Positions 54,451 to 64,000 of a DNA stretch of 64,000 nt are shown piece after piece. Every line of letters starts with the position of its first letter. Position 1 is the stretch's first letter. The stretch lies in NCBI RefSeq assembly GCF_045679555.1, contig NC_092096.1, positions 30,838,124 through 30,902,123 on the forward strand. The letters run 5' to 3'. The notes under the pieces were generated by a model. The model worked only from the letters and a program-made list of their open reading frames with translations, searched no databases and was not told where the DNA came from. The DNA comes from Salvelinus alpinus. Lineage: Eukaryota; Chordata; Actinopteri; Salmoniformes; Salmonidae. The translations under genes and the position numbers were made by a program.

Positions 54451-55582
54451 TGCCAGAGGGTGCTCCAAAATATTTCACAAGTGCCCCTGAATTTGCATTG
54501 AAATACAGTATATGAGTCTGAAACCAGTTCACCTTGGTGGTGTGCAGACTGGTTTTATATTATTGTTAACCATTTCGCACAAACCAGAAAAAAATGCAAC
54601 AATATGTCTGTGAAACTATATAGTCACATTACTATGAATAAATTATGGTTTATTTGGTAGTATTTCCTAATGTGACTGATTTTTACTAATTGCATTAGTA
54701 CTGTACAAAGTTAGAGGTGTGCTATTTGATAGATTCCCCGCTCCCCCTACCCCGGGCTTCCTGTGGGGAGACCTGAAGTCAACCTACCCACCCCATTTTT
54801 AGCCCAATAGGCCTGGCGAACTTGTTTTTGTGTGCAGATTAATATATTAGTTTGATTCAAATGTTTACATGCTTTGCAAGAAGAACGATTTCCCTTATAA
54901 TCCTGTTTACATGGACACGTCTAAAATCAGGCTACCTGGTGGGACTTTGATAAATGCTAAAAATCATCTGCAATCAAAATAAAGATTATATCACAGCACC
55001 CCATGTTCTTTTTGGGAAGGTTATTTCATTCTGAGTTTGGACAACGTTTGAATGTGAAAACAATTTCTACGATGCATACTTTAAGTTTTTCAGAGCTGAC
55101 TTCACTCGCGCAAAAGAGGTTAGCTGGTGCTGCCACGTGCCGATCCAATACACTGCTGGAACTCCGATTTGAAGGTGTTTACATGTCCGACTAATTAGAA
55201 CGATTGCTCAGAAATCTAGGCGTGTGCTTACTTCGATTATGATTTGCTGATTTAAGATAATCAGAGTAATGTGTTCACATGACTAATGATAAACTCGGCC
55301 TATTGCCATAATCAGTTTAACATTGAAGTGTTAGTCAGCATGTTATCATTCTCAGTATTTAGATAATAACGGGGCCTTCAAGGGAGAAAAATGTGTAGGT
55401 GTGGTTTCTTGTCCCATTCCGCCCCTGGACCCATGTTTAGGTCACTGATGTTGTAATCTTTCCTCTTGGTCTACATCTTAGGCTCGTTTCATTCTAATTT
55501 TGCTTATGCATAGGTCTAAACTGTGTCCCCGTCCCCCCCCCAGATTAGAAGGTTTACTTGAAGTTGTCGAACACGAGATCGC
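54451..55582. other. Upstream region of the Ig-domain gene
   Basis: No exon or complete repeat recognised. The start of transcription of the gene at 55583 should lie in the last few hundred bases, but no clear TATA box is visible. Confidence 0.4.
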
Positions 55583-58504
55583 ATGCCAATGAAGAATCAA
55601 ACATATTTCTGGGTTCTGGTGGACCTCTTTCTCACGCTGACTCAGACTGGAGTTGGTGAGTGTAGGAGCGATGCAAAGCAAAGCCATAACATTTGTTCTC
55701 CACAATATCAAGAAGAGTCTGAGAATTTGCTCTCTAATGCATCCTGCTAATATTCCTTTAGGTATCAGAGTCATCTCTTACAATGGCCGCCCAACAGTGA
55801 CCCAGGGACAACACGCAGACTTGACCTGTGAGCTCATAGAGACAGACGAGGAGCTCATCCAGATCTCGTGGCAGAAGAGTACCAGGGGTTACCGTGCCAA
55901 CCACAACTTCTTCCTCATCACCCCTAGCCATGGTCCATCACATGTCAAGGGGCAGGGGGACAGGGTGGGCTTCATTGGGAACACCACTGCGCTGGTGGGC
56001 TCTATCCGACTGGGGGATGTGTCCCTGACTGATGAGGGCGTCTACACTTGCATCTTCACTGTGTTCCCCAGTGGGCCATACAAGGCAGAGATCCACCTCA
56101 ATGTCCAAAGTAAGAGGTTATTTATGATGTATTTCCCCAATGGAATGAATCGTTTGATACAATTTTGTTAAGGGTGTTCCTTTACCAGCTATCCAAGGGT
56201 TAGGTTTTAAAGTATAGAAAGACATACATTCATATTAAGTCAATGTGTTTATTGTGTTTTTTTCCCAATAGTTCCTCCTGTGATTTCGGTTGCTGTGGAG
56301 ACTCCACCCGTGGTTGCTGAGGGGCAGGAGAGCATCTTGGCCACATGCACAGCAGCTAACGCCAAGCCCCCTGCAGATGTACGGTGGAGCACGGCCAGTG
56401 CAAGACAACCACTGAGTCTGACAACCTCAACCAACACTACACTGAACCCAGACGACACCGCCACGGTGAGGGTCCACCTGAAGGGAGAGCCCTCCAGGGT
56501 CATGCACCAACAGGAGGTTCAGTGCCTGGTGAACCACACCACTCTGAGCCAGCAGAAGGTCGTTCCCTACGAGATAGATATACACTGTGAGTATTCTCAA
56601 TGACAACAGCCACAGTGTTTCTACTCCATATTAGACACAACAGTAACAGCACATAAATAATGTGGTGCAACTTTTTGCCTATTGTATAGATCCTCCAAAT
56701 TCGGTCAAAATCATCCTTCATGAGAGCGCACCCCAGGCACCAGCGTTTCAGTGTTTAGTAGACGCCAACCCCCCTCCAACAGAGTTCACATGGACGAGGT
56801 CAGTTGTTCACAGTATTTCATTTCCCCCAACCCATTTTCTAAGGATCAGTGTCTACATCTATGTTTTGCTATGTGTCTACATTTGTCTTAGACTGAATAG
56901 ATCAAATCTCAGTGAGACCAGGGGCTTGTTGGAGTTAGTGAAGGTGGGCCCTGACTTCAGTGGTCTGTACAGCTGTGAGGTGTCCAACCCATACGGAGCA
57001 GCATCTGGTTTCCTGTATGTGCATAAAGGTAATGACGTATGTAACTTAGCCGTCTTGACATTTAATTCATTTATTTGAAGCATACATTCTGCAGAACTTG
57101 AACGTACACAGACTGTACAAAACATTAGGAACACCTCCCTAATATTGAGTTGCACCCCCTTTTGCCCTCAGAACAGCCTCAATTCGTCGGGGCATGGACT
57201 CTACAAGGTGTCGAAAGCGTTCCACGCGGATGCTGGCCCATGTTGACTCCAATGCTTCCCACAGTTATGTCAAGTGGGCTGGATGTCCTTTGGGTGGTGG
57301 ACCATTCTTAGCGCACATGGGAAACTGTTCAGCATGAAAAACCCAGCAACGTTGCATTTCTTGACACACTCAAACTGGTGCACCTGGGACCTACTACCGT
57401 ATGCCGTTTTAAAGGCACTTACATATTTTGTGTTGCCCATTCACCCTCTGAATGGCAGACATACACAATCCATGTCCCAATTGTCTCAAGGCTTAAAAAT
57501 CCATCTTTAACCTGTCTCCTTTCCTTCATCTACACTGATTTAAGTGGATTTAACAAGTGACATCAATAAGGGATCATAGCTTTCACCTGGTTAGTCTGTC
57601 ATGGAAAGAGTAGGTGTTCCTGATTTTTTTGTACACTCAGTATATATTTCCAGCTCTGTTTTCAACACAAAGTTATGTTCCTTTATTGTTACTTATAATT
57701 TTTAAGAAAGGGTAGATTGTTGGAAAATGAAGGTTCTGTTTTTCCTATTTGCAGTTGATCAGCGCTCCATTGTACCAGTAACCTTGTGGGTTTTCTTCCT
57801 CATCCTCCTCCTCTTCCTTTGCGTTGTAACTGTATCTCTCTGGCTGTTATTTTCCAGAGGACCCCTGAGAGAGAGGTAACATTGTACAACCTCAGGACAA
57901 ACTGTGTACACACACCTTTATTGACAAGTATATATCATTATATGCTGCTGCTTTGTCTAAAATTATATGTACAGTACCTTCAGAAAGTATTCTCTTGACT
58001 TGTTCCACATTTTGTTGTTACAGCCTGAATTTAAACTGGATTAAATGTAGATAAAAAAAGCAGAAATTGAATATCCCTTTGAGCTGGTTATTCCAATGTG
58101 CCATTGGAACACAGGAGTGATGGTTGCTGATAATGGCCCTCTGTACGCCTATGTGGATATTCCATAAAACATCAGCCGTTTCCAGCTACAATAGTCATTT
58201 ACAACATGAACAATATCTATACTGTATTTCTGATCAATTTGACGTTATTTTAATGGACAAAACTTTTGAACGGAAGTGTATATTTAATCAATTTTGAATT
58301 CAGGCTGTAACACAAAAAGAAATGGAATAAGTAAAGGGGTATGAATACTTTCTGAAAGCACTATGTGTTCTTTGCAGAGCCATGGCACTGTTTTTTTGTA
58401 GTGGAGAGGCCATCCAAAACCCAGGAAGGGTAAGCCGTAAAGAACTGCAGGATTCTCCAGCTTGCGAGTCCGTTGAGGTTGAGAAACAGAAAGGCGCGGT
58501 TTGA
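55583..58504 (+). CDS. Three-Ig-domain membrane protein of nectin/PVR type
   Basis: Seven exons, 55583-55655, 55762-56109, 56272-56586, 56690-56798, 56892-57028, 57755-57875 and 58378-58504, join in frame to 409 aa with GT-AG introns. Exon 1 encodes a signal peptide ([13 protein letters not shown]). Exon 2 is one V-set domain with Cys47, Trp61 and Cys121 in DEGVYTC. Its ending [18 protein letters not shown] resembles the FATFPTGNRES strand of nectins. Exon 3 is a constant-type Ig domain. Exons 4-5 share the third domain, split as in other Ig genes (YPPNSVKI to [13 protein letters not shown]). Exon 6 is a membrane helix at about 333-357, and exon 7 is a short tail without a clear PDZ ligand or ITIM. 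Nectins are cell-adhesion or immune ligands, so a role at the cell surface is likely; the exact orthologue is unresolved. A second in-frame ATG lies at 55589. Confidence 0.88.
57105..57644. mobile_element. Inverted-repeat DNA transposon in intron 5
   Basis: Left end GACTGTACAAAACATTAGGA with ACACCT; right end AGGTGTTCCTGATTTTTTTG followed by TACACTCAG. About 540 bp without transposase. It is of the same family as 28598-29083 but in the opposite orientation, and lies wholly inside intron 5 of the Ig-domain gene. Confidence 0.82.
57972..58365. mobile_element. Tc1 relic (outer) in intron 6
   Basis: Left terminus CAGTACCTTCAGAAAGTATT and right terminus GAATACTTTCTGAAAGCACT are inverted mates of the same Tc1 family as 45158-46283. 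Both arms are kept (GTTACAGCCTGAATTTAAA and TTTTGAATTCAGGCTGTAAC), but all transposase sequence is gone and another element sits between them. Its right end stops 12 bases before exon 7, so it contributes part of the acceptor context. Confidence 0.85.
58095..58282. mobile_element. Tc1 end fragment (inner), nested
   Basis: Matches the terminal 220 bp of the element at 31000-31895: TGTGCCATTGGAACACAGGA, GATGGTTGCTGATAATGG and the terminus CTTTTGAACGGAAGTG. It is only one end, lodged between the arms of the outer Tc1 relic. Confidence 0.88.
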
Positions 58505-61060
58505 TAAGGATTGTGTTGATTGGATAACATGAGGCGTTTCTCGATGTTAAAAACAGGGCCATGTTTTTGTGCTCTTGCCTTTTTTATGTTTACATGTTCT
58601 AACTAGCATCTAAACGGTTTAGAAGTCCACAGCACACTACTGTACTCAAGTGTGAAGATGATTTCTATGGGGATTTCTACGTTTTTGTTATGGTCTTAAC
58701 TGTTGTGTAAAAATGTTCCGACACAGTTTAGTTAGAGTCGTAATGGTAAAACTGTACCTCGACATACGAGATTGTATTAGGCGTAAGAGTATACAGCATT
58801 AATCATTTGAATTATAAAAATTCATCAAGCAAGTTTAAATTTCACTGTATTTGTGTAGACCTATTATGTCATACAGTATTGTGTTGGAATGTAGCAGTTA
58901 CTTTTGTATAAAATAGCTACATGGTTTGACCATTTGAGGGCACCGTTTCCTTCATTCCTAGTGCAAAGGATTTTTTTTAGGTTGACCTGTGTGTATAGTA
59001 TACTATATTCTGTATGTGCCTGTGGCAACATTACAGGCTTAGGTCTGACAGATCTATGCAACTATCTTAAATGGGATCTATTTAAAACACAAGCTCAAAA
59101 AGCACTTTTTTCATCTCAAAATATTATTTAATTAGAGGCTAACAAAGAACTACTCTGGAATGCCTTACAAAAGAGATGATAATAATCTGTTTTAAAGACC
59201 GGTAAGCTCCTAATTTTAACAGAAATAATACTGTAACACAACTAAACAATACTGTAAGTTAAAATACACATTTCACTAGTGTTAAATACTAAAGAGAGGG
59301 GAGGCAGTAGTGTGGCTATTTATAGTCTAGTCCTGGTCAATTGTGCTTCTCCTTGCTCCTATTGATAGACACAGTTGTCCCTTGCCATCAGTGACCAAAA
59401 GGCTTCATTTTAAACCAGACCACCACCTGCTACTCATAATTGATCAATCAGCAGGGTTGAAGTTTAGTAATTGTTTTCTTTGGGATGGAGGGTTCCTCTT
59501 TTGTTCACTGAAATTTGTCAATTGGAAAATAGTTAGGTATGGAGGACTGGGGGCGTTCCCCTAGAAATGGAATAGCTTTAGTCCATAAATGTTTGAAATG
59601 TTCTCTCAACCCATTTAACCTGACATCTGTGTTGCACAGGATGCTTGTTCTGATGCTATTACTATTTTAATATGAGGCTCCGTACTGGCCTTAATAATAC
59701 TGTGATCTTAGTTGTGGGTACTGGCTGGCAATCTTCAGGGGTGAGTCTTAGGCTGTGGAGTGCAGGGACACTTTCAAAATCCTTCTATTCTCTGTCCCCA
59801 AATCCTAGCCCTTAGTCCAAGGCCTGTGCTCTGCCATTTTGCTGTCGCCTTGTGAGGAAAAGGCTACGTATTCACTAAGAGGATCAATCTTCATCAATCT
59901 TCCACGGGACAGTAGTTTATTGGAATTCTCTGTGTTCATAGGGGACACCCGTGGACAACGCGCAGCACCTGTCTATCCCTGTCAATTATCCCATACTAAA
60001 ACCACATTTGTGCTTTTGCTCTCCTAACTCAAGGGCTGGGTATTTAAGTGCTGAACACTATGTATTCTATTGTTGCCGTCAGTGCCCGAGAAGTAAACAT
60101 TAAAAAAGCAATCCGCTCGACCCTGAAAGCTGGAGTCTTCCATTGCAAGAATGTTTTAATTACATTCCGAAGTGGAGACGAGGCAGTGTTCAGAAATTGT
60201 TCTTGTTGGAAGTTGTATTTTTAGGGCCCGTCTTTCCTTGACGGGTGTTTTTTGTCAGCACTCAAGGATGATCAGTTGAAAGCTTGTGCTCAAATAGGAT
60301 TTACTATGGTAGGGTAGTCTTTGGCTGGCAAACTGGAAGAGGTTTTATTTTTTTTCAGAGTGCAACATGAAAATGGAAAAGTGGTCAAGCATTTCTTCAT
60401 AGTTTCTTTGTTATTTATTAAAATGTATTTTAAGGGCAAATTGATGTACAAAGACAGAGATCCTAATTTGAGGTGTCAATTAGCAAAGTGAACATATTTA
60501 AAGTAGTTGTAGGAAGGACAACTATTGAAAAGATTATACACGGCTTTGATGTTCTTGCAAAGGGTACTTTATATATTGTAATGACATGCTTTGCTCTTGG
60601 ATGTGCTCACCGGTAAGCTCTGTAAGTCACAGTGGAAAAACAATGCTCTAGATGAATGTACTTCAGTCAAGATGAGGTGGTTATGACGTGATGGCATAAG
60701 CGAGAGACCGCAGTTACGTTGTCTGGTGTTCACATTCTAACAATGAAGTGCTACTTTAACTGGCAGCAAGCCTTTGGTCTATCTATCAATGGTCTATCTT
60801 TGGTGCATGACCCATATATGTGCTTGATATATCACTCTGTATGTGGAATATAAGAGACCATTCATTATATAGTTATTGATATATATAGACCGTTCATTAT
60901 ATATTTATTGATATAGTGACCATTAAACTATTACTCTTCATTCTTCTAAACTGAAATTAGGAAACTTCATCCCTTTGATTATTTGACCACTATGACTTTT
61001 TTTTTTACAGGTGTACATACCATAAACTCTGTCTCTATTTTCTCCCTCTTGATGACCAAG
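58505..61060. other. Gene-free stretch: 3' UTR then intergenic
   Basis: The first part is presumably the 3' UTR of the Ig-domain gene. No canonical AATAAA is obvious soon after the stop. At 60856-60920 a unit of about 37 bases (ACCATTCATTATATAGTTAT) is imperfectly doubled. No other gene or complete element is recognised. Confidence 0.45.
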
Positions 61061-61062
61061 TG

Positions 61063-61070
61063 TATAAATA
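61063..61070 (+). promoter_or_regulatory. Candidate TATA box of troponin T
   Basis: TATAAATA about 455 bases upstream of the ATG, which would give a 5' UTR of about 430 bases or hide a leader intron. An A/T-rich MEF2-like word (TATATTTATTG) is at about 60899-60909. Confidence 0.4.
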
Positions 61071-61525
61071 ACCCCAGAGTATATGAGTAAGAACTTCAAT
61101 TGAGACCTTCAACAATCATGCTGTGATCGTGATGCATACAGTCGATTGTGGGCTTGAAGGAGAGCACAGGTTTGAGTGGCACCTGAGTGCATCTGTTGTG
61201 CGTTTGAAATAGGGCACTCCCGATTGTCTTTAGAAAGGAATGATGGGGAGAGACTGGGGTCGGGGTTCAGGGAAGGGGGCAGACTTGTTGAAGAAGAAAA
61301 TAGACTCCATTCCATCTGTCTGAACATTTCTGCTAGACAGTGGGGTTTGGACACATGATCAGGGTAAAGCTTTAAAAGAGCCCTAGCAACCACACCCAAA
61401 AGTTCACTTCACTTCCCCTCTTGATTGTTGGGACACAAGTTGGTCTCTGTGTGTGTATTGTGTGTGTGTCTCCGCTGGTCTTTCTTCTTTGACTTCTTGA
61501 CCGTCTCAGAGGCAGGCTTAACATC

Positions 61526-62362
61526 ATGTCTGACACAGAGGATATTGTGGAGGAATACGAGGAGGATGAGGAGGAAGAAGTAGAGGAGGCACCTGAGGTG
61601 GAAGAGGAGGCTGAAGAAGAGCAGGAGGAGGATGAGGAAGATAAGGAGGATGAGGTAGATGAGGAGGAGAGGGAACACATTGAGGGGAGCGAGGGGGAGA
61701 CCAAGCCACGGACCAAGTACATTACCAACATCGCTCCTCCCAAGCTACCCGACGGCGAGAAGTTAGACTTTGATGACCTCCACCGCAAGAGGCTGGAGAA
61801 GGACTTCAATGACCTGCAGAGCCTGATCGAGATGCACTTCTCCAGCCGCCAGAAAGAGGAGGAGGAGCTGGTGGCCCTCCGCAACCGCATCGAGCGCCGC
61901 CGTGCCGACCGTGCCGAGCAGCAGCGTGTGCGCGCCGAGCAGAATATTGAGCGCCAGGCCCGTCTTGCTGAGGAGCGGACCCGCCGGGAAGAGGAGGCCA
62001 AGCTCCGTGCCGAGGAGGATGCCAGGAAGAAGAACGTCTTCTCCAACAAGGCGTTCGGCGGCTACATACAGAAGGGGGACGTGAAGAAGGGCAAGAAGCT
62101 GACGGGGCGCGAGAAGAAGACCAAGACTCTGTTGGAACGCCGCAAGCCCCTCAACATCGACCACCTCAACCAGGAGAGGCTGGTGGAGAAGTCCCGCGAG
62201 CTCTGGCTGTGGCTGCGCCAGCTGCACGCTGAGAAGTTTGACCTGGCCGAGAAGCTGAAGAGGCAGAAGTACGACGTGAACGTGCTGCGGAACGGCATCA
62301 GCGACCACCAGAGGGGCTCCAAGGTGGCCAAGGCGACCCGTGGGGCGAAGAAGTTACGTTAG
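61526..62362 (+). CDS. Troponin T, intronless teleost type
   Basis: A single open frame of 278 codons encodes a complete troponin T; ordinary troponin T genes have more than ten exons. The N-terminus [20 protein letters not shown] starts an acidic hypervariable region (1-60). Residues 81-135 are the tropomyosin-binding T1 part ([40 protein letters not shown]). Residues 140-205 are a basic coiled coil, and 206-260 hold the TnI/TnC-binding T2 helix ([40 protein letters not shown]). The C-terminus ends RGAKKLR rather than the usual GRWK. An intact frame, strongly GC-rich codon use and a polyA signal argue for a working gene. Intronless troponin T genes are published in flatfish and other teleosts and are taken as old retrogenes. 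In muscle it would anchor the troponin complex on the thin filament. Confidence 0.93.
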   Translation: MSDTEDIVEEYEEDEEEEVEEAPEVEEEAEEEQEEDEEDKEDEVDEEEREHIEGSEGETKPRTKYITNIAPPKLPDGEKLDFDDLHRKRLEKDFNDLQSLIEMHFSSRQKEEEELVALRNRIERRRADRAEQQRVRAEQNIERQARLAEERTRREEEAKLRAEEDARKKNVFSNKAFGGYIQKGDVKKGKKLTGREKKTKTLLERRKPLNIDHLNQERLVEKSRELWLWLRQLHAEKFDLAEKLKRQKYDVNVLRNGISDHQRGSKVAKATRGAKKLR

Positions 62363-62725
62363 TCCCACAGCAACAACCCCAACATGATCAGATTAGCCTA
62401 GCTGTCTTAGGACCATTTTAGGTACAACCACCTGCTTCTCTTTATCATATTTCCTGAGGATTGGGTTTAGGCCTGCTTGTTTATTTGTTTTGTTTGTTTG
62501 TTTGTTTGCGGGTTTCTACACTATACTGTTAGCTAAGCAGGTCTATAACTGATCAGCCTACATAATGTATTTACAGGTTTTGCACAGGCTGTCATTTTCT
62601 TTGGTGACTGTAGTTGTCTGATGTAAACATTTTAATATGCTTCGAGTTATATGGTTACTGATATCGTATTCACAGATCAAGCTAATTGTTTGAATGCTGT
62701 TAATACAGTTTTGATTGATCATTCT

Positions 62726-62731
62726 AATAAA
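62726..62731 (+). promoter_or_regulatory. Troponin T polyadenylation signal
   Basis: AATAAA about 365 bases after the stop, followed by a GT-rich stretch (TGTGTGAATGTTGGGTG) as expected downstream of a cleavage site. Confidence 0.7.
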
Positions 62732-62759
62732 ATGTGTGAATGTTGGGTGCAGTTTTGGT

Positions 62760-64000
62760 CGTTTATTATACCTAAGCAGTCTTTGTAGTTGGTTAGTTAA
62801 ATTCCTCTCTTTCTACTGTGAGGGTTACTGAAACAGTCAAATGCAAGCTATCTCGCCAAAGGATAATGTACTACATTGCATGATGTTTGTTTTTTTACAC
62901 ATTAACATACACCTCATGAATGTTTATTTGTTTGTCTTGGTCCTTTTCTGATGGTTGAAACATGGGTCGTGCCTGACAGGTGTGGCACAGATGGAACTGT
63001 AAAGAGCTAATTTAGTCTCTGCCATGCTCAGGGTGGGGAAGGTAGTTGTATTGACCTGCAGAGTCTTGGCCAGAAGGAGTTAACTATGGGTTAAAATTCC
63101 AATAAGGGGTTTCCCCACATTCAAGTCAATGGGTGGCTGTTGGGTGGACTGCTGGCCATATTGAGTGTACCCATAATCCATAATTCTATTTCTATGGATC
63201 CCACTATCTTAACTGCCCCTCTGAGTGATAGATGTCATTCCATTGATGGGTGTTTACAGTCAGGCATCTCGGGCCATCCACCAATCAACAGGAGACATAA
63301 TGGATGCATCTATGGTACTCAATGGCAATGATGTACTGTATTTTTGTATTTAACCTTTATTTAACTAGGCAGGTCAGTTAAGAACAAATTCTTATTTACA
63401 ATGACGGCCTACCCTGGCCAAACCCGGACGACGCTGGGACAATCGTGTGCCACCCTATGGGACTCCCAATCACGCCCGGATGTGATGCAGCCTGGAGATA
63501 ATACATATCAATCCATTATATGAGGCGGTATAATTTACTCAACCAATTTTAGTGCTAAAGAGTATCAACAAACATATTATCAGATGTACTTGCACTACTG
63601 AGAAGTTATTTAGCTGGAGTTGTGTCGTATGGGGGCTGTTTGGTACTTACTGGAGACAGTAGTCTGGACAATCACTAGAGGGCGCTAAGTGACCAGTTTA
63701 CAGTTGAACGTGTGAATGTATCTTTTCTTTACACCGTCTATAGCATGCATAACTTGGCATTCATTGATGTAATGAGTACTGTGCATACCTCATCCATAAG
63801 AGGTTTCCTCCCCTCCTGTTTTCCTCTACACTTGTGAACCCTTAGCTCTGTGCTTCACAGTTACCTGTTTCTACTGGCAATCTCCCCTCAACTTCTGAAC
63901 TATTCTGGAAAAACAATGAAATTGTCACTTGGCAACAACAAATCAATGAACTGAAAAGAAAGCTGTGTCATAATAGGGAATGCAATAGGGGACAATATTT
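62760..64000. other. Intergenic end of the window
   Basis: Apart from the SINE piece at 63338-63495 I see no gene or repeat that I can name. Confidence 0.5.
63338..63495 (-). mobile_element. tRNA-derived SINE, 3' part, reverse orientation
   Basis: Minus strand: CCAGGCTGCATCACATCCGG, then GGCCGTCATTGTAAATAAGA and the tail TTAACTGACCTGCCTAGTTA with AAATAAAGGTTAAATAC. The tRNA head is missing, so the copy is truncated. Same family as 41860-42066. Confidence 0.85.

Noticed and set aside
61372-62308. Long minus-strand open frames opposite troponin T
   Set aside because: They are shadows of GC-rich, codon-biased troponin T sequence; their serine, leucine and arginine runs mirror the Glu/Lys-rich coding strand.

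Overview
The window is vertebrate nuclear DNA from a salmonid fish (trout, salmon or char type). Genes have short GT-AG exons, the spaces between them are long, and the repeats are those familiar from salmonids: Tc1/mariner elements, tRNA-derived SINEs, several small terminal-inverted-repeat families, an LTR element end and long (GT)n tracts. I cannot fix the genus.

Five genes can be read completely. On the minus strand are the two myogenic bHLH genes in their classic tandem order: myf6/MRF4 (16923 to 15912, three exons, 238 aa) and about 5.7 kb downstream myf5 (10161 to 7860, three exons, 239 aa). Both have splice sites in frame and TATA-like promoters, and the MRF4 TATA box also fits a MEF2 site. 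After about 27 kb of gene-poor DNA, ribosomal protein S16 lies on the minus strand (48225 to 43953, a non-coding TOP exon plus five coding exons, 146 aa). On the plus strand follow a seven-exon, three-Ig-domain, single-pass membrane protein of nectin/PVR type (55583-58504, 409 aa) and an intronless troponin T (61526-62362, 278 aa), the teleost retrogene type. Two further candidate host exons (1895-2053 and 18391-18530, both plus strand) have good splice signals but I do not recognise them.

Region by region: 1-7.5 kb holds a candidate terminal exon, a 22-bp tandem array and small inverted-repeat elements; 7.5-17 kb is myf5-myf6 with probable control DNA between them; 17-43.9 kb is mostly intergenic with a nearly whole Tc1 transposon (23543-25146), an internally deleted Tc1 (31000-31895), SINE pieces and tandem repeats; 43.9-48.3 kb is rps16 with a Tc1 in intron 2; 48.3-50.4 kb is an unusual cluster of long palindromes; 50.4-54.5 kb is an LTR element end, a Tc1 piece and a decayed hAT element; 55.5-58.6 kb is the Ig-family gene with nested transposons in its introns; 61-62.8 kb is troponin T.

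Three of the five genes are muscle genes (two determination/differentiation factors and a thin-filament protein), but they are far apart and I see no evidence that they are co-regulated. The most unusual structure is the pair of adjacent long hairpins at 49174-49489, whose unrelated arms enclose the same 19-base loop motif. No new multi-gene system was found.
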